From the NCBI RefSeq assembly GCF_009759665.1, contig NZ_WQNE01000035.1, positions 21,263 through 85,262 of the forward strand: DNA of 64,000 nucleotides, given 5' to 3'. Each line of letters starts with the position of its first letter. Positions within the stretch are counted from its first letter, which is position 1. A program made the translations under genes and the position numbers. A model generated the notes under the pieces. It saw only the letters and a program-made list of their open reading frames with translations. It searched no databases and was not told where the DNA came from. This document shows positions 43,453 to 52,679 of the stretch, one piece after another. Source of the DNA: Bradyrhizobium cajani. GTDB taxonomy: Bacteria; Pseudomonadota; Alphaproteobacteria; Rhizobiales; Xanthobacteraceae.

Positions 43453-44615
43453 CAGTGCCCTCCCACCAGAATGGAGGGATCGCTGACGATGTCGGCGCCG
43501 TTCAGGCCGCGCAGGACGGGCTCGTCGCGCGTCGACCCGCAACGGACGAGGTCGAATCCGGCGCGGGTCGCGACCAGCGTCACTGCGGCGGCGCCGGAAT
43601 GAGCACAGCCCTTGGCGCAGCCGGAGACGTGAAGCCGCGTATCGGCTGCAATGCGCGGCGCGAGCGCCGCCGCAAGCGCGCGGGTGTCGGCATGCGCCTC
43701 GCGGCAACGCGGGGCGCCGCTGCAGGCGATGACGCGCAGCGCCGGATCGTAGGGCTCCGTGATGAGGCCCGGCGCGCTCGGCATCTCGCGCTTGCCCTCG
43801 CTCAGAACCATCCGCCATGGCGTCATGCGCAGCGCATGTCCGCAACCGGCGAATTGATGCAGCGTCGTATGCAGCATCTGTCCGAACGCGACGCCAACCA
43901 TCGCACCTTGCGGGTAATGTCCGGGCCGCAATGCAGCCATCACCGGGGCGGGCTCGGTCTCGGCACGCAACGCCTCGGGCAGCGCCGCGCCGGCCGCGAT
44001 ATGGGCCGCCATGCGGCCCCGGCCATCCTTGGCGCCACCGGACGCGATGAACCAGTTCGCGAGCCCGAGCGCCGTGCTCACGGCCTCTCCGCGCCCGACG
44101 GAACGGCCGAGCCTCGCACCATCGGCCCGCACCAGAAGCCGGCCGCTGCGATCGCGCTCGATGCGCACGTCGGCGGAATCGCCGGCCAGCACGCGCGACG
44201 TGCCGTCGTCGATGGCGAAGCCGAATTTGGTGGGCAATGCGAGCGCGCTGTCGGCAAGCGCCTCTTCGAGCTCGGCGGCGAGCGACTGCGTCTCGTCACC
44301 GGGATTCCAGAACGGCATCACCAGGATGTTGCGCCGGGATTCGATATCGGCATCGGGATCGAGCAGCGCCAGTTGCGCAAGGCCGTCGAGCAGCGGCCGA
44401 TGGCTCACCTCGCTGACGCCTCTGATCTGGAGATTGGCGCGGCTCGTCACGTCGATGAGACCATTGCCGAAGCGTCCGGCCAGCTCGGCAAGACCGGAAA
44501 TCTGCGCCGGCTCGAGGCGTCCCCCGAACGGGCGCACGCGAACCACGAGCCCGTCGCCCGATTGCATCGGCCGCAGCGCGCCGGGACACCAACCCTTGAC
44601 CGCAGAAGAACTCAT
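43452..44615 (-). CDS. cobG: Precorrin-3B synthase
   Basis: This 387-residue Fe-S monooxygenase hydroxylates precorrin-3A at C-20 and forms a lactone, the oxygen-dependent step that defines the aerobic pathway. It resembles sulfite and nitrite reductases: SRANLQIRGVS in the N-terminal half, and the [4Fe-4S] ligands in ACSGAPRCREAHADT and VSGCAKGCAHSGAA in the C-terminal half. Its ATG overlaps the cobN stop by four bases and its stop overlaps the cobH start. Confidence 0.94.
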   Translation of the reverse strand: MSSSAVKGWCPGALRPMQSGDGLVVRVRPFGGRLEPAQISGLAELAGRFGNGLIDVTSRANLQIRGVSEVSHRPLLDGLAQLALLDPDADIESRRNILVMPFWNPGDETQSLAAELEEALADSALALPTKFGFAIDDGTSRVLAGDSADVRIERDRSGRLLVRADGARLGRSVGRGEAVSTALGLANWFIASGGAKDGRGRMAAHIAAGAALPEALRAETEPAPVMAALRPGHYPQGAMVGVAFGQMLHTTLHQFAGCGHALRMTPWRMVLSEGKREMPSAPGLITEPYDPALRVIACSGAPRCREAHADTRALAAALAPRIAADTRLHVSGCAKGCAHSGAAAVTLVATRAGFDLVRCGSTRDEPVLRGLNGADIVSDPSILVGGH

Positions 44616-47600
44616 GACGCCTCCCGAAGTCGCGCCGCAATCGAATTGCGGCGTGTCCGCCAGAGCGCCGCGTCATGCAGGCGCGTGAAGCAAGTCTCCA
44701 TCGCGGCGAGCGCCAGCGGATTTTCGCGCGCCATGAAGGCGCGGACCTCGTCGTTGCCGAGCGTCGCATCATAATAGAGATCGAACAGATGCGGCGGCAC
44801 GGCGCCGGCCAGATGCGCGAAGGCGGCCATGTGCTCGAGCGTCGCCGTGATCTCGGCCGCCCCGCGAAAACCGTGGCGCATCATGCCGGCGATCCAGGCC
44901 GGGTTGGCAGCGCGCGCACGGACGACGCGGGAGATTTCCTCGGTCAGCGTGCGCGCATGCGGCTGGTCGGGGCGCGTCGTATCGAGATGATAGAGTGACG
45001 GTGCTTCCGCGCCGAGATGCATTGCCGCCGCCGCAACACCCGCCTCATGCGCGGCATAGTCGGCGGCGAGCAGAAGATCGGTTTCCGGCAAATCCTGAAC
45101 GTGGACGAAAGCATCGGCGGATGCGAGCCGCGCCTCGATGCCGGCACGATCCGGCTGCATCGCGCCATCCGCAGAGAATGCCCAGGACGATGCCGATAGC
45201 CAGGCCTCGCTCGCCGCGTCACGCGTCTCGGGCGTGAAGGCATCCGGGATCGCCGAGAGGCCCACACCGTATTGTCCGGGACGCGGCGCGAATACGCGTG
45301 AGGCACGATGACGATACGGATTCTCGTCGCCCTCCTCCTCACGGTCCGCGAGCGACTCGGCAGCGGCCTCGAACAGTTGCGCAAGGCCTGAGAAGACGTC
45401 GCGGAACAGGCCGGACACGCGTAGCGTGACGTCGATGCGAGGACGGCCGAGCTCGGCCGGCGCGATGATGTCGTAGCCGGTGACGCGGCCCGAGGCATGA
45501 TCCCAGCGCGGCGCAAGGCCGGCCAGATGCAGCGCCATCGCAAATTCCTCGCCGGCGGTGCGCATTGTCGCCGAGCCCCAGAGATCGACCACCAGACCCT
45601 TCGGCCAATCGCCGTGATCTTGCAAATGGCGACGGAGCAGCTCTTCGGCGAGCCTGATGCCTTGCGCATGCGCCGACGGCGTCGGCACGGCGCGCGGATC
45701 GACGGCGAAGAGATTGCGTCCCGTCGGCAGCACGTCCTGGCGGCCGCGATAGGGCGAGCCCGACGGCCCCGGCGCGACGCGCTGGCCTGCAAGTGCCGCA
45801 CGCAGAGCCCCCCGCTCCGCCTCGGCGCAGGCGCCACGGCCGAACACGTGCAGGCCGTCACCGAACTGGCTCTCCTTGAGATCGCAGACGAAGCGATCGA
45901 TCCGGGGAATGGCTTCCGCCGGCGCGGCCGATGCATCGAGACCGAGATCATCCTCCAGCCCTGCGGCGCGCGCCTCGCCCCGGATCGCGGCGATCAGCCG
46001 CTGGCGGCGGGCGGGGTCGAGACCATCGGCCGTCGAATACTCGTCGAGCAGACGTTCGAGCCGGCGCAGGCCTTCCGGCACCGCAGATGCTGCGAGCGGC
46101 GGCGGCAGATGACCGATGGTGACGGCGCCGATTCGCCGCTTGGCCTGCGCGGCCTCGCCGGGATCGTTGACGATGAAGGGATAGATGACGGGCAGATCGC
46201 CGATCAGGGCTTCCGGCCAGCAGGCCGATGACAGTGCCACGGATTTTCCGGGCAGCCATTCCAGCGTGCCATGCGCACCCATGTGCACGACGGCATCACA
46301 GCCCTGCGCCCGGAGCCAGAGATAGAACGCGACATAGCCGTGGCGCGGCGTGCGGGCGAGATCGTGATAGTCTGCATCGCGCGTGGTCACATCGCCACGC
46401 TCGGGCTGAACCGCGACGATCGACTTGCCGCACGCGACGGCCGCGAATTGAAACGCACCGCCCTTGCAGCTCGGATCGCTCTCCGGCGCACCCCAGGCCT
46501 GCGCGAGGTCATCCTGCAACGAACGCGGAAGGCGCGAGAGCGCGACGCGGTAATCGGCGACGCTCCAGGTCAAATTCCGCTTCAGCAGCGTTTCGCCGAG
46601 CTCATCGACCGGCACGACATCGAAGCCGGCCTCGGCGAGATCGGACACCACCGCCTCGACCGACGCCAGCGCATCGAGACCAACCGCATGCGCGATCTGG
46701 TGCGGCCGGCCCGGATAGTTCGACAGCACAAGCGCCAGCCGCTTTTCGCTGGCCGGCTTCTCCGCAAGGCGCCGCCACGCCGCAACGCGTAAGGCGACCG
46801 CCGTCACGCGCGCCTCATCGGGCCTGTGCGCGAGATGCGAGAACTGCAAGTCAGGATCCCGCTCCCCGGCCGATTTGAAGCTCACCACCCCCGCGAACAG
46901 GCGGCCGTCGACCTCGGGCAGCACCACATGCATCGCGAGGTCGCCGGGCGACAGGCCGCGCAGCGACTCAGCCCAGTCCTCGCGCCGCGCCGTGGACAGC
47001 GCGATCTGAAACACGGGACACGGCGCGGCATCGAACGGCGTCGTGCCGTCGTCGCCTACCGCCGAGAACGCCGTCGCATTGACGATCGCGGCCGGAGGAT
47101 TTTGCGCGAGATGCGCGCGCAGCCAATCCGCGACACAAGGAGCCTTCAGCGAGGTGACGAACACGCCGTAGGCCTCAAACCCCTTCCCGCGCAGCGCTGC
47201 GATCAGGGCGTCAACCGGCCCGGTGTCCGCGGCGGTGAGATAGGAGCGATAGAACGTCACCAGCGCGCGCGGCTTCCCCTCGCCGCCCATCGGCGGCGCA
47301 ATGACACCACGCGCGGGATCATAGAATCCCATCTCGGGCACGGTCATCTCGCCGACCACAGGTCCGGCGTAGAGCCCCGAGGCCAGCGCGAACTGCGCAA
47401 TCGCCGCTTGCGCCGCGACCGGGCCACCGGCGTCGCAAAGCACCTTGAGCCGCCGCAGCGTCGAAACCGGCAAGGTCGAATATTCGTCCAGCCGCGTGTC
47501 GTCGCGGCCATCGGCCGGCAGCACGGCGAGCACGATGTTGCGATCCTTGGCGAGCTGCTGCAGGGCTGCAAGGCCGTACGACCAGTAGGACTCGCCGCCG

Positions 47601-47860
47601 ATCAGGCGCACCAGGATGCCGCGCGCCTGCGACAGCGTGCGCTCGATATAGGTGTCGACCGACAGCGGGTGACGCAGTTCCGCGAGATTGGCGAGCCGCA
47701 GCGACGGCAGGCTGTCACGGCCGCGCCGCCAGCCGGCTGCGAACGCGGCAAGATCGGAATCCGAATACGAGAGCACCACGAGATCGGCCGGATCCTGGCC
47801 GATATCCCTTGGCGTCGCGGTCTCCTCCAGACCGCGGCTCTCGCGGAAGACGACGTGCAT
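44612..47860 (-). CDS. cobN: Cobaltochelatase subunit CobN
   Basis: ATG 47860 overlaps the cobW stop as TGATG and gives 1082 residues. It is the large subunit of the ATP-dependent cobaltochelatase that inserts Co(II) into hydrogenobyrinic acid a,c-diamide. Typical segments are SYSDSDLAAFAAGWRR, VDTYIERTLSQARGILVRLI, GESYWSYGLAALQQLA, VHMGAHGTLEWLPGKSVALS, and in the C-terminal part RIDVTLRVSGLFRDVF. It is shorter than the 1275-residue P. denitrificans enzyme, although start and stop are both supported. The AAA+ partner subunits CobS and CobT of the chelatase are not in this window. Confidence 0.94.
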   Translation of the reverse strand: MHVVFRESRGLEETATPRDIGQDPADLVVLSYSDSDLAAFAAGWRRGRDSLPSLRLANLAELRHPLSVDTYIERTLSQARGILVRLIGGESYWSYGLAALQQLAKDRNIVLAVLPADGRDDTRLDEYSTLPVSTLRRLKVLCDAGGPVAAQAAIAQFALASGLYAGPVVGEMTVPEMGFYDPARGVIAPPMGGEGKPRALVTFYRSYLTAADTGPVDALIAALRGKGFEAYGVFVTSLKAPCVADWLRAHLAQNPPAAIVNATAFSAVGDDGTTPFDAAPCPVFQIALSTARREDWAESLRGLSPGDLAMHVVLPEVDGRLFAGVVSFKSAGERDPDLQFSHLAHRPDEARVTAVALRVAAWRRLAEKPASEKRLALVLSNYPGRPHQIAHAVGLDALASVEAVVSDLAEAGFDVVPVDELGETLLKRNLTWSVADYRVALSRLPRSLQDDLAQAWGAPESDPSCKGGAFQFAAVACGKSIVAVQPERGDVTTRDADYHDLARTPRHGYVAFYLWLRAQGCDAVVHMGAHGTLEWLPGKSVALSSACWPEALIGDLPVIYPFIVNDPGEAAQAKRRIGAVTIGHLPPPLAASAVPEGLRRLERLLDEYSTADGLDPARRQRLIAAIRGEARAAGLEDDLGLDASAAPAEAIPRIDRFVCDLKESQFGDGLHVFGRGACAEAERGALRAALAGQRVAPGPSGSPYRGRQDVLPTGRNLFAVDPRAVPTPSAHAQGIRLAEELLRRHLQDHGDWPKGLVVDLWGSATMRTAGEEFAMALHLAGLAPRWDHASGRVTGYDIIAPAELGRPRIDVTLRVSGLFRDVFSGLAQLFEAAAESLADREEEGDENPYRHRASRVFAPRPGQYGVGLSAIPDAFTPETRDAASEAWLSASSWAFSADGAMQPDRAGIEARLASADAFVHVQDLPETDLLLAADYAAHEAGVAAAAMHLGAEAPSLYHLDTTRPDQPHARTLTEEISRVVRARAANPAWIAGMMRHGFRGAAEITATLEHMAAFAHLAGAVPPHLFDLYYDATLGNDEVRAFMARENPLALAAMETCFTRLHDAALWRTRRNSIAARLREAS

Positions 47861-48894
47861 CAGATACCAAGTCCTGCCTTGATGGCGGCCTCGTCGATAT
47901 CGCCGTGCTCGCCGATCACGACGAGCTTTGATTGCCGTACGCCGGCAGCCCAAGGCTTGTCGAACTGGTGGCGCACGCGCTCGCCGACTGCTTGCAGCAA
48001 GAGGCGCATCGGCTTGCCCGCGACCGCGATATAGCCCTTGGCGCGCAGCACGTTCTGCTCGCGCGCGAGGCGCTGGACGGATGCGACGAGCGTGTCGACG
48101 TCCGCGACCTCCGGGAGGTCGATCACGACGGAAGCGAAATCATCGTGCTCATGCTCCTCCTCGCCGTCATGATGCGAGGGGCGCGCGGCGAGATCGTTCT
48201 CGGCGGCAGCGCCGAGGCCGAGTATGACGCGCGCGTCGATCGCACCGTCGGTAATGGGGAGCATCGGCACACGGCGCGGCATCTCGGCGGCAATCACCGC
48301 CTTTGCGGCTTCGATGCCCGCGCTGCCCGCAAGATCGGCCTTGGTCAGCAGCACGATGTCGGCGCAGGCGATCTGGTCCTCGAACACTTCCGACAGCGGC
48401 GTCTCGTGATCGAGATTCTCATCCGCCGCGCGCTGCGCTTCCACAGCATCCGGGTCAGGCGCGAAGCGGCCGGCGGCCACGGCCTCGGCGTCGGCCAGCG
48501 CGATCACGCCGTCCACCGTGATGCGCGAGCGGATCTCCGGCCAGTCGAATGCTTTCAGCAGCGGCTTCGGCAGCGCCAGGCCCGAGGTCTCGATCAGGAT
48601 GTGATCGGGCCTCACGGGGCGCGCCAGCAGCTGCTCCATGGTCGGGATGAAATCATCGGCAACGGTGCAGCAGATGCAGCCATTGGCGAGCTCGACGATG
48701 TTCTCCTCCGGGCAGTTCGCGTCGGCGCACGACTTCAGGATCTCGCCGTCGACGCCCTCGCTGCCGAACTCGTTGACGAGCACCGCGAGCTTCTTGCCGC
48801 CCGCATTGGCGAGCAGATGCTGAATCAGCGTCGTCTTGCCGGAGCCGAGAAAACCGGTGACCACCGTGACCGGGACTTTTGCGAGCGAGTTCAT
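47860..48894 (-). CDS. cobW: CobW-family metallochaperone GTPase
   Basis: ATG 48894 overlaps the stop of the DUF1636 gene as ATGA, giving 344 residues. The G3E GTPase core has Walker A TGFLGSGKTTLIQHLL, the metal-binding CxCC motif in LANGCICCTVADD, and LIETSGLALPKPLL. A His/Glu-rich stretch SHHDGEEEHEHDD lies near residue 250 between the GTPase and C-terminal domains. CobW proteins are thought to deliver Co(II) to the CobN chelatase; cobN follows directly, which fits. The plus-strand riboswitch logic does not apply; it shares the transcript downstream of riboswitch 3. Confidence 0.95.
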   Translation of the reverse strand: MNSLAKVPVTVVTGFLGSGKTTLIQHLLANAGGKKLAVLVNEFGSEGVDGEILKSCADANCPEENIVELANGCICCTVADDFIPTMEQLLARPVRPDHILIETSGLALPKPLLKAFDWPEIRSRITVDGVIALADAEAVAAGRFAPDPDAVEAQRAADENLDHETPLSEVFEDQIACADIVLLTKADLAGSAGIEAAKAVIAAEMPRRVPMLPITDGAIDARVILGLGAAAENDLAARPSHHDGEEEHEHDDFASVVIDLPEVADVDTLVASVQRLAREQNVLRAKGYIAVAGKPMRLLLQAVGERVRHQFDKPWAAGVRQSKLVVIGEHGDIDEAAIKAGLGI

Positions 48895-49265
48895 TCGGCG
48901 GCCTCCGGCACGACGGCAATGGGGGGAATGCGGGCAAGCGACTGCTTGCGGAAGATTTCGGGGCGGCTGCGCCAGGGCACGATGCCGTCGGGCGCGGCCG
49001 CATAGGCTGCAGCACCCGCGACCACGTCGTGCGCATTCGCATCCGACAGGCGGCCATAGACATAGGACCAGCGGCCGGGCGCGCTGAGCGCGACCGAGCA
49101 GCCCTGGTTGCATGCCGACAGGCATTCGACGGGAACCACATTGACGCCATCGGGCACGCCGGCATCGAGGATCGCGCCATGCAGGCGTTTGCCCGGCGTG
49201 ACATCGCCCTCGCCAAGCGTCTGGCCGGCACGGCAGGTAATGCAGACGTGAAGTGTGACCGTCAT
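48891..49265 (-). CDS. DUF1636 family protein, small ferredoxin-like, first gene of the riboswitch 3 operon
   Basis: ATG 49265 with GGAAGAGG upstream gives 124 residues. It begins MTVTLHVCITCRAGQ and has a second cysteine cluster CLSACNQGCSVAL, so four to five cysteines are arranged as in thioredoxin-like [2Fe-2S] ferredoxins. DUF1636 proteins recur beside cobalamin genes but have no demonstrated function. Here it opens the operon that continues with cobW, cobN and cobG. It may pass electrons to an Fe-S enzyme such as CobG, or reduce cobalt; both are guesses. Confidence 0.85.
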   Translation of the reverse strand: MTVTLHVCITCRAGQTLGEGDVTPGKRLHGAILDAGVPDGVNVVPVECLSACNQGCSVALSAPGRWSYVYGRLSDANAHDVVAGAAAYAAAPDGIVPWRSRPEIFRKQSLARIPPIAVVPEAAE

Positions 49266-49370
49266 CGCCTCTTCCAGAATAAACAGCGGGAAGCGAAGAG
49301 GCGCACGGACCGCGTTCGAAGGCCCGTTTCCCCGTCGCGGAACACCCCGTCCGCCGGTCCAAAATCGTCC

Positions 49371-49565
49371 GCGCTGGCAGGTCTCCCGGCTTGCGGAGCA
49401 GGGTCTTGCCCTTCGATCCCCGCCTTCCCGACCCCCGCGGGGATCAGTGGCTTCGGGCATCTCTCCGGTCACGGTCGCGGGGGCGGCTGCATTTTGGATC
49501 CCAATCTTGCCGATTCGGACCCTATCGCATTCCCTCTTCGCCTGTCATAGGACAGGAACCAACGC
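49371..49565 (-). promoter_or_regulatory. Cobalamin riboswitch 3, controls DUF1636-cobW-cobN-cobG-cobH-cobI-cobJ
   Basis: On the minus strand P1 is GCGTTGG (49565-49559) pairing with CCAGCGC (49377-49371), seven pairs including one G-U. Between them are TTCCTGTC with its own hairpin, AGAGGGAATGCGAT, the B12 box in the variant form GCCGCCCCCGCGACCGTGAC then CGG (about 49487-49466), GAAGCCACTGATC, GTCGGGAAGGCG and GCCGGGAGACCTGCC. It ends 106 bases before the DUF1636 start. The divergent cobO gene starts 53 bases beyond its 5' end, so both promoters share a short stretch. Confidence 0.94.
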
Positions 49566-49617
49566 CGGCCCACCATTTGCCGGTGGCCGCCACTTGTCAA
49601 GCCGAAGGACCCGTCCG

Positions 49618-50253
49618 ATGACGCCTGAACCGGATACCCAAACGGCCGAGGAAACCGACGCCCGCCACGCCGCGAAAATGGCGAAGAAGAAGGTCGCCCG
49701 CGACAAGATCATGGCGACCAAGAGCGGCGAAAAGGGGCTGATCATCGTCCACACCGGCGCCGGCAAGGGCAAGTCCTCCTCGGCCTTCGGCATGATCGTC
49801 CGCTGCGTCGCCCACGGCTTCCCCTGCGCGGTGGTGCAGTTCATCAAGGGCGCCTGGGACACCGGCGAGCGGCGCCTGCTCACCGGCCATTTTGGCGACC
49901 TCTGCCAGTTCCACGCCATGGGCGAAGGTTTCACCTGGGAGACGCAGGACCGCGCCCGCGACATCGCGGCCGCGCGCGCCGGCTGGGAAAAGGCCAAGGA
50001 GCTGATATCGGATCCCAATCTGCGCATGGTCGTGCTCGACGAGATCAACATTGCGCTGCGCTACGACTATCTCGACATCGCCGAGGTGGTCGACTTCCTG
50101 ACGACGCAAAAGCCGCCGATGACGCATGTCGTGCTCACCGGGCGCAACGCCAAGGACGAGCTGATCGAGATCGCCGATCTCGTCACCGAGATGACGCTGG
50201 TCAAGCACCCATTCCGCTCCGGCATCAAGGCGCAAGCCGGCGTCGAGTTCTGA
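49618..50253 (+). CDS. cobO: Cob(I)yrinic acid a,c-diamide adenosyltransferase
   Basis: AAGGA nine bases before ATG 49618 gives a 211-residue protein of the CobA/CobO/BtuR family. The P-loop is VHTGAGKGKSSSAFG, followed by VVQFIKGAWDTGERRLL, FHAMGEGFTWETQD, and VVLDEINIALRYDYLD. It transfers the 5'-deoxyadenosyl group of ATP to Co(I) of the corrinoid. It is divergent from the riboswitch 3 operon and precedes cobQ by 12 bases. No riboswitch is seen on its own strand. Confidence 0.96.
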   Translation: MTPEPDTQTAEETDARHAAKMAKKKVARDKIMATKSGEKGLIIVHTGAGKGKSSSAFGMIVRCVAHGFPCAVVQFIKGAWDTGERRLLTGHFGDLCQFHAMGEGFTWETQDRARDIAAARAGWEKAKELISDPNLRMVVLDEINIALRYDYLDIAEVVDFLTTQKPPMTHVVLTGRNAKDELIEIADLVTEMTLVKHPFRSGIKAQAGVEF

Positions 50254-50265
50254 GACGATCTCGCT

Positions 50266-51714
50266 ATGGCGCGCGCGCTGATGATCCAGGGGGCCGGCTC
50301 GGACGTGGGCAAGTCGCTCATCGTCGCCGGGCTTGCGCGCGCTTTCACGCGGCGCGGCCTGCGCGTGCTCCCCTTCAAGCCGCAGAACATGTCGAACAAT
50401 GCCGCCGTCACCGTCGATGGCGGCGAGATCGGCCGCGCCCAGGCGCTGCAGGCGCTCGCCGCCGGTGTCGAGCCCCACACCGACATGAACCCGGTGCTGC
50501 TCAAGCCGGAGACCGACGTGGGCGCGCAGATCGTGGTGCAGGGAAAGCGCATCGCGACCGCGCGGGCGCGCGAATACGCGGCGATGAAGCCACAGCTGAT
50601 GGGCGCCGTCCTGGAGAGTTTCGGGCGGCTGAAGGCGCGCGCCGATCTCGTGCTGGTGGAAGGCGCCGGCAGCCCGGCAGAGGTAAACCTGCGCAAGGCC
50701 GACATCGCCAATATGGGCTTTGCGCGCAAGGCCGACGTCCCCGTCGTGCTGGTCGGTGATATCGACCGCGGCGGGGTCATCGCCCAGCTCGTCGGCATCA
50801 AGACGGTGATCGACCCCGACGATGCCGCGATGATCCGGGGTTTTGTCATCAACAAGTTTCGCGGCGATCCGACACTGTTCGACGACGGCTATAGGCTGAT
50901 CGAGGTGAAAACCGAGTGGCGCGGCCTTGGCGTGTTGCCCTGGTTCGCGCGCGCCGGCGAGCTGCCGGCCGAGGATGCGCTGGGCCTGGGCGATGCGCGC
51001 AGGCCAGGCCAATGCAAGATCGCCTGCCTCGCGCTGTCGCGCATCGCCAATTTCGACGATCTCGATCCGCTGAAACTTGAGCCCGGCGTCGATCTCGTGA
51101 TGGTGCGTCCCGGCGAAGCCATTCCCGGCGACGTACGCCTCGTCATCATCCCCGGCTCGAAATCCACCCGCGGCGATCTCGCTTTCCTGCGCGCGCAAGG
51201 CTGGGACATCGATCTCCTCGCGCATCACCGCAGGGGCGGCCACGTGCTCGGCCTCTGCGGCGGCTATCAGATGCTCGGGCGCAGCGTCGCCGACCCCGAC
51301 GGAATCGAAGGCCCCGCGGGCGACACGCCGGGCCTTGGGCTTCTTGACGTAGCAACGGTCATGAGCCCGCAGAAGACTCTGACGCGTGTCGCGGCCGTGC
51401 ACGCCGCCACGGATCAGCCGATCGAGGCCTACGAAATCCACATCGGCCGAACTGATGGCCCCGATCGCACCCGCCCGTTCGCAAAGCTGAGCGGCGAACC
51501 GGAAGGCGCAATCTCGCGCGATGGCCGCGTGCAGGGCAGCTATCTGCACGGCCTGTTCACGTCGGATAATTTTCGCAAGGCATATCTGGCGAAGCTCGAC
51601 ATTCCCGCAGGCGACGAGCCGTATCATGCGAGGGTCGAGAGCGCGCTCGATGCCCTCACCGATCACATTGAGGAGCATCTCGACGTCGAGGGCCTGCTCG
51701 CGCTAGCGCGCTAG
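50266..51714 (+). CDS. cobQ: Adenosylcobyric acid synthase
   Basis: A 482-residue glutamine-dependent amidotransferase that amidates side chains b, d, e and g of adenosylcobyrinic a,c-diamide. The N-terminal dethiobiotin-synthase-like domain starts MARALMIQGAGSDVGKSLIV and has FKPQNMSNNAAVT. The amidotransferase domain has IPGSKSTRGDLAFLR, the catalytic cysteine in LGLCGGYQMLGRSV and the late histidine in GSYLHGLF. It follows cobO closely and overlaps the end of the convergent cobC gene by 12 bases. Confidence 0.96.
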   Translation: MARALMIQGAGSDVGKSLIVAGLARAFTRRGLRVLPFKPQNMSNNAAVTVDGGEIGRAQALQALAAGVEPHTDMNPVLLKPETDVGAQIVVQGKRIATARAREYAAMKPQLMGAVLESFGRLKARADLVLVEGAGSPAEVNLRKADIANMGFARKADVPVVLVGDIDRGGVIAQLVGIKTVIDPDDAAMIRGFVINKFRGDPTLFDDGYRLIEVKTEWRGLGVLPWFARAGELPAEDALGLGDARRPGQCKIACLALSRIANFDDLDPLKLEPGVDLVMVRPGEAIPGDVRLVIIPGSKSTRGDLAFLRAQGWDIDLLAHHRRGGHVLGLCGGYQMLGRSVADPDGIEGPAGDTPGLGLLDVATVMSPQKTLTRVAAVHAATDQPIEAYEIHIGRTDGPDRTRPFAKLSGEPEGAISRDGRVQGSYLHGLFTSDNFRKAYLAKLDIPAGDEPYHARVESALDALTDHIEEHLDVEGLLALAR

Positions 51715-52668
51715 CACCTCGCCAAGGCGTGTCCATTCGGCTTCGCTGCCCGGAAGTCCGAGACGCAGCCATGCCGGCTCTCGCGCGAAGACGCGCGACC
51801 AGATCTGCCTGCGCGCGAGCTTCTCCTGCGCGGCAAGCGCGTCAGGCGTCTCGTAGAGACGAAACAGCAGTGTGCCGCCGACGAGCCGCCAGTCTTGCGC
51901 TCGCGCCATGGCATCGAGGCGAACACCGTCACGCGCAAGCCGCGCCGACGTGGCCGTAGCCCAGTCATCATCACGCAAGGCACGGCAACCGATCGCGATC
52001 GCGGCTCCCGACACGGGCCAGGGGCCGGACATCGCGGCGAGCGCGGCGATGTCAGCGGCGTTGCCGAGCGCAAAGCCCAGCCGCAGGCCGGCGAGACCGT
52101 AGAACTTTCCGAACGAGCGCAGGATCAACAACCCCGACCGCTCTGCTTGTGCAGCCAGCGACACGTCCGGAACGGCGTCGGCAAAGCTCTCATCGACCAC
52201 GAGGCGGCCGACGCGCGGCAATAGCGCCAGCAAATCCTTCGGCGCAAAACGTCGCCCATCGGGATTGTTGGGATTGACGACAATCGCAAGATCCGCGCCT
52301 GCCAATGCGTCGAGCTCTCCGACCTCCTGGACATCCCAGTTCGCGGCCAGAAGGACCCCGGCATATTCATTATAGGTCGGTCCGAGGATGCGAGCCCGGC
52401 CGCGCGGCGCGAGTTGCGGCAGCAATTGAATGGCGGCCTGCGCGCCACCCAGCGCGACGATGGGCGCGTTGGAGCGATAGGCGTGCTGCGCGGCCCGATG
52501 CAGCGCCTCGATCTCGGCGCGCGACGGCAGCGCGCTCCACGCGCGCGCGCTCACCTCGCCCACGGGATGAGGCATCCGGTTGATCCCCGTCGACAGGTCG
52601 ATCCAGTCTTCGGCGCGCCCGCCAAAGCGCTGCTGGGCCAGATCGAGATTTCCACCGTGCTCGCGCAT
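51703..52668 (-). CDS. cobC: L-threonine-O-3-phosphate decarboxylase (CobC, called CobD in Salmonella)
   Basis: A PLP-dependent class I/II aminotransferase-fold protein of 321 residues from ATG 52668. A GTG at 52683 that overlaps the cbiB stop as GTGA would add five residues and suits translational coupling. Motifs are DWIDLSTGINRMPHPV, GGAQAAIQLLPQLA, VVNPNNPDGRRF, VVDESFADAVP and the PLP lysine in LRSFGKFYGLAGLRLGFALG. It makes (R)-1-amino-2-propanol phosphate, the linker used by CbiB. The gene overlaps convergent cobQ by 12 bases. Confidence 0.92.
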   Translation of the reverse strand: MREHGGNLDLAQQRFGGRAEDWIDLSTGINRMPHPVGEVSARAWSALPSRAEIEALHRAAQHAYRSNAPIVALGGAQAAIQLLPQLAPRGRARILGPTYNEYAGVLLAANWDVQEVGELDALAGADLAIVVNPNNPDGRRFAPKDLLALLPRVGRLVVDESFADAVPDVSLAAQAERSGLLILRSFGKFYGLAGLRLGFALGNAADIAALAAMSGPWPVSGAAIAIGCRALRDDDWATATSARLARDGVRLDAMARAQDWRLVGGTLLFRLYETPDALAAQEKLARRQIWSRVFAREPAWLRLGLPGSEAEWTRLGEVLAR

Positions 52669-52679
52669 GCCCTGTTCTT

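Noticed and set aside
49597..51678. Minus-strand open frame of 693 codons opposite cobO and cobQ
   Set aside because: Both plus-strand genes carry complete catalytic motifs; the antisense translation shows none.
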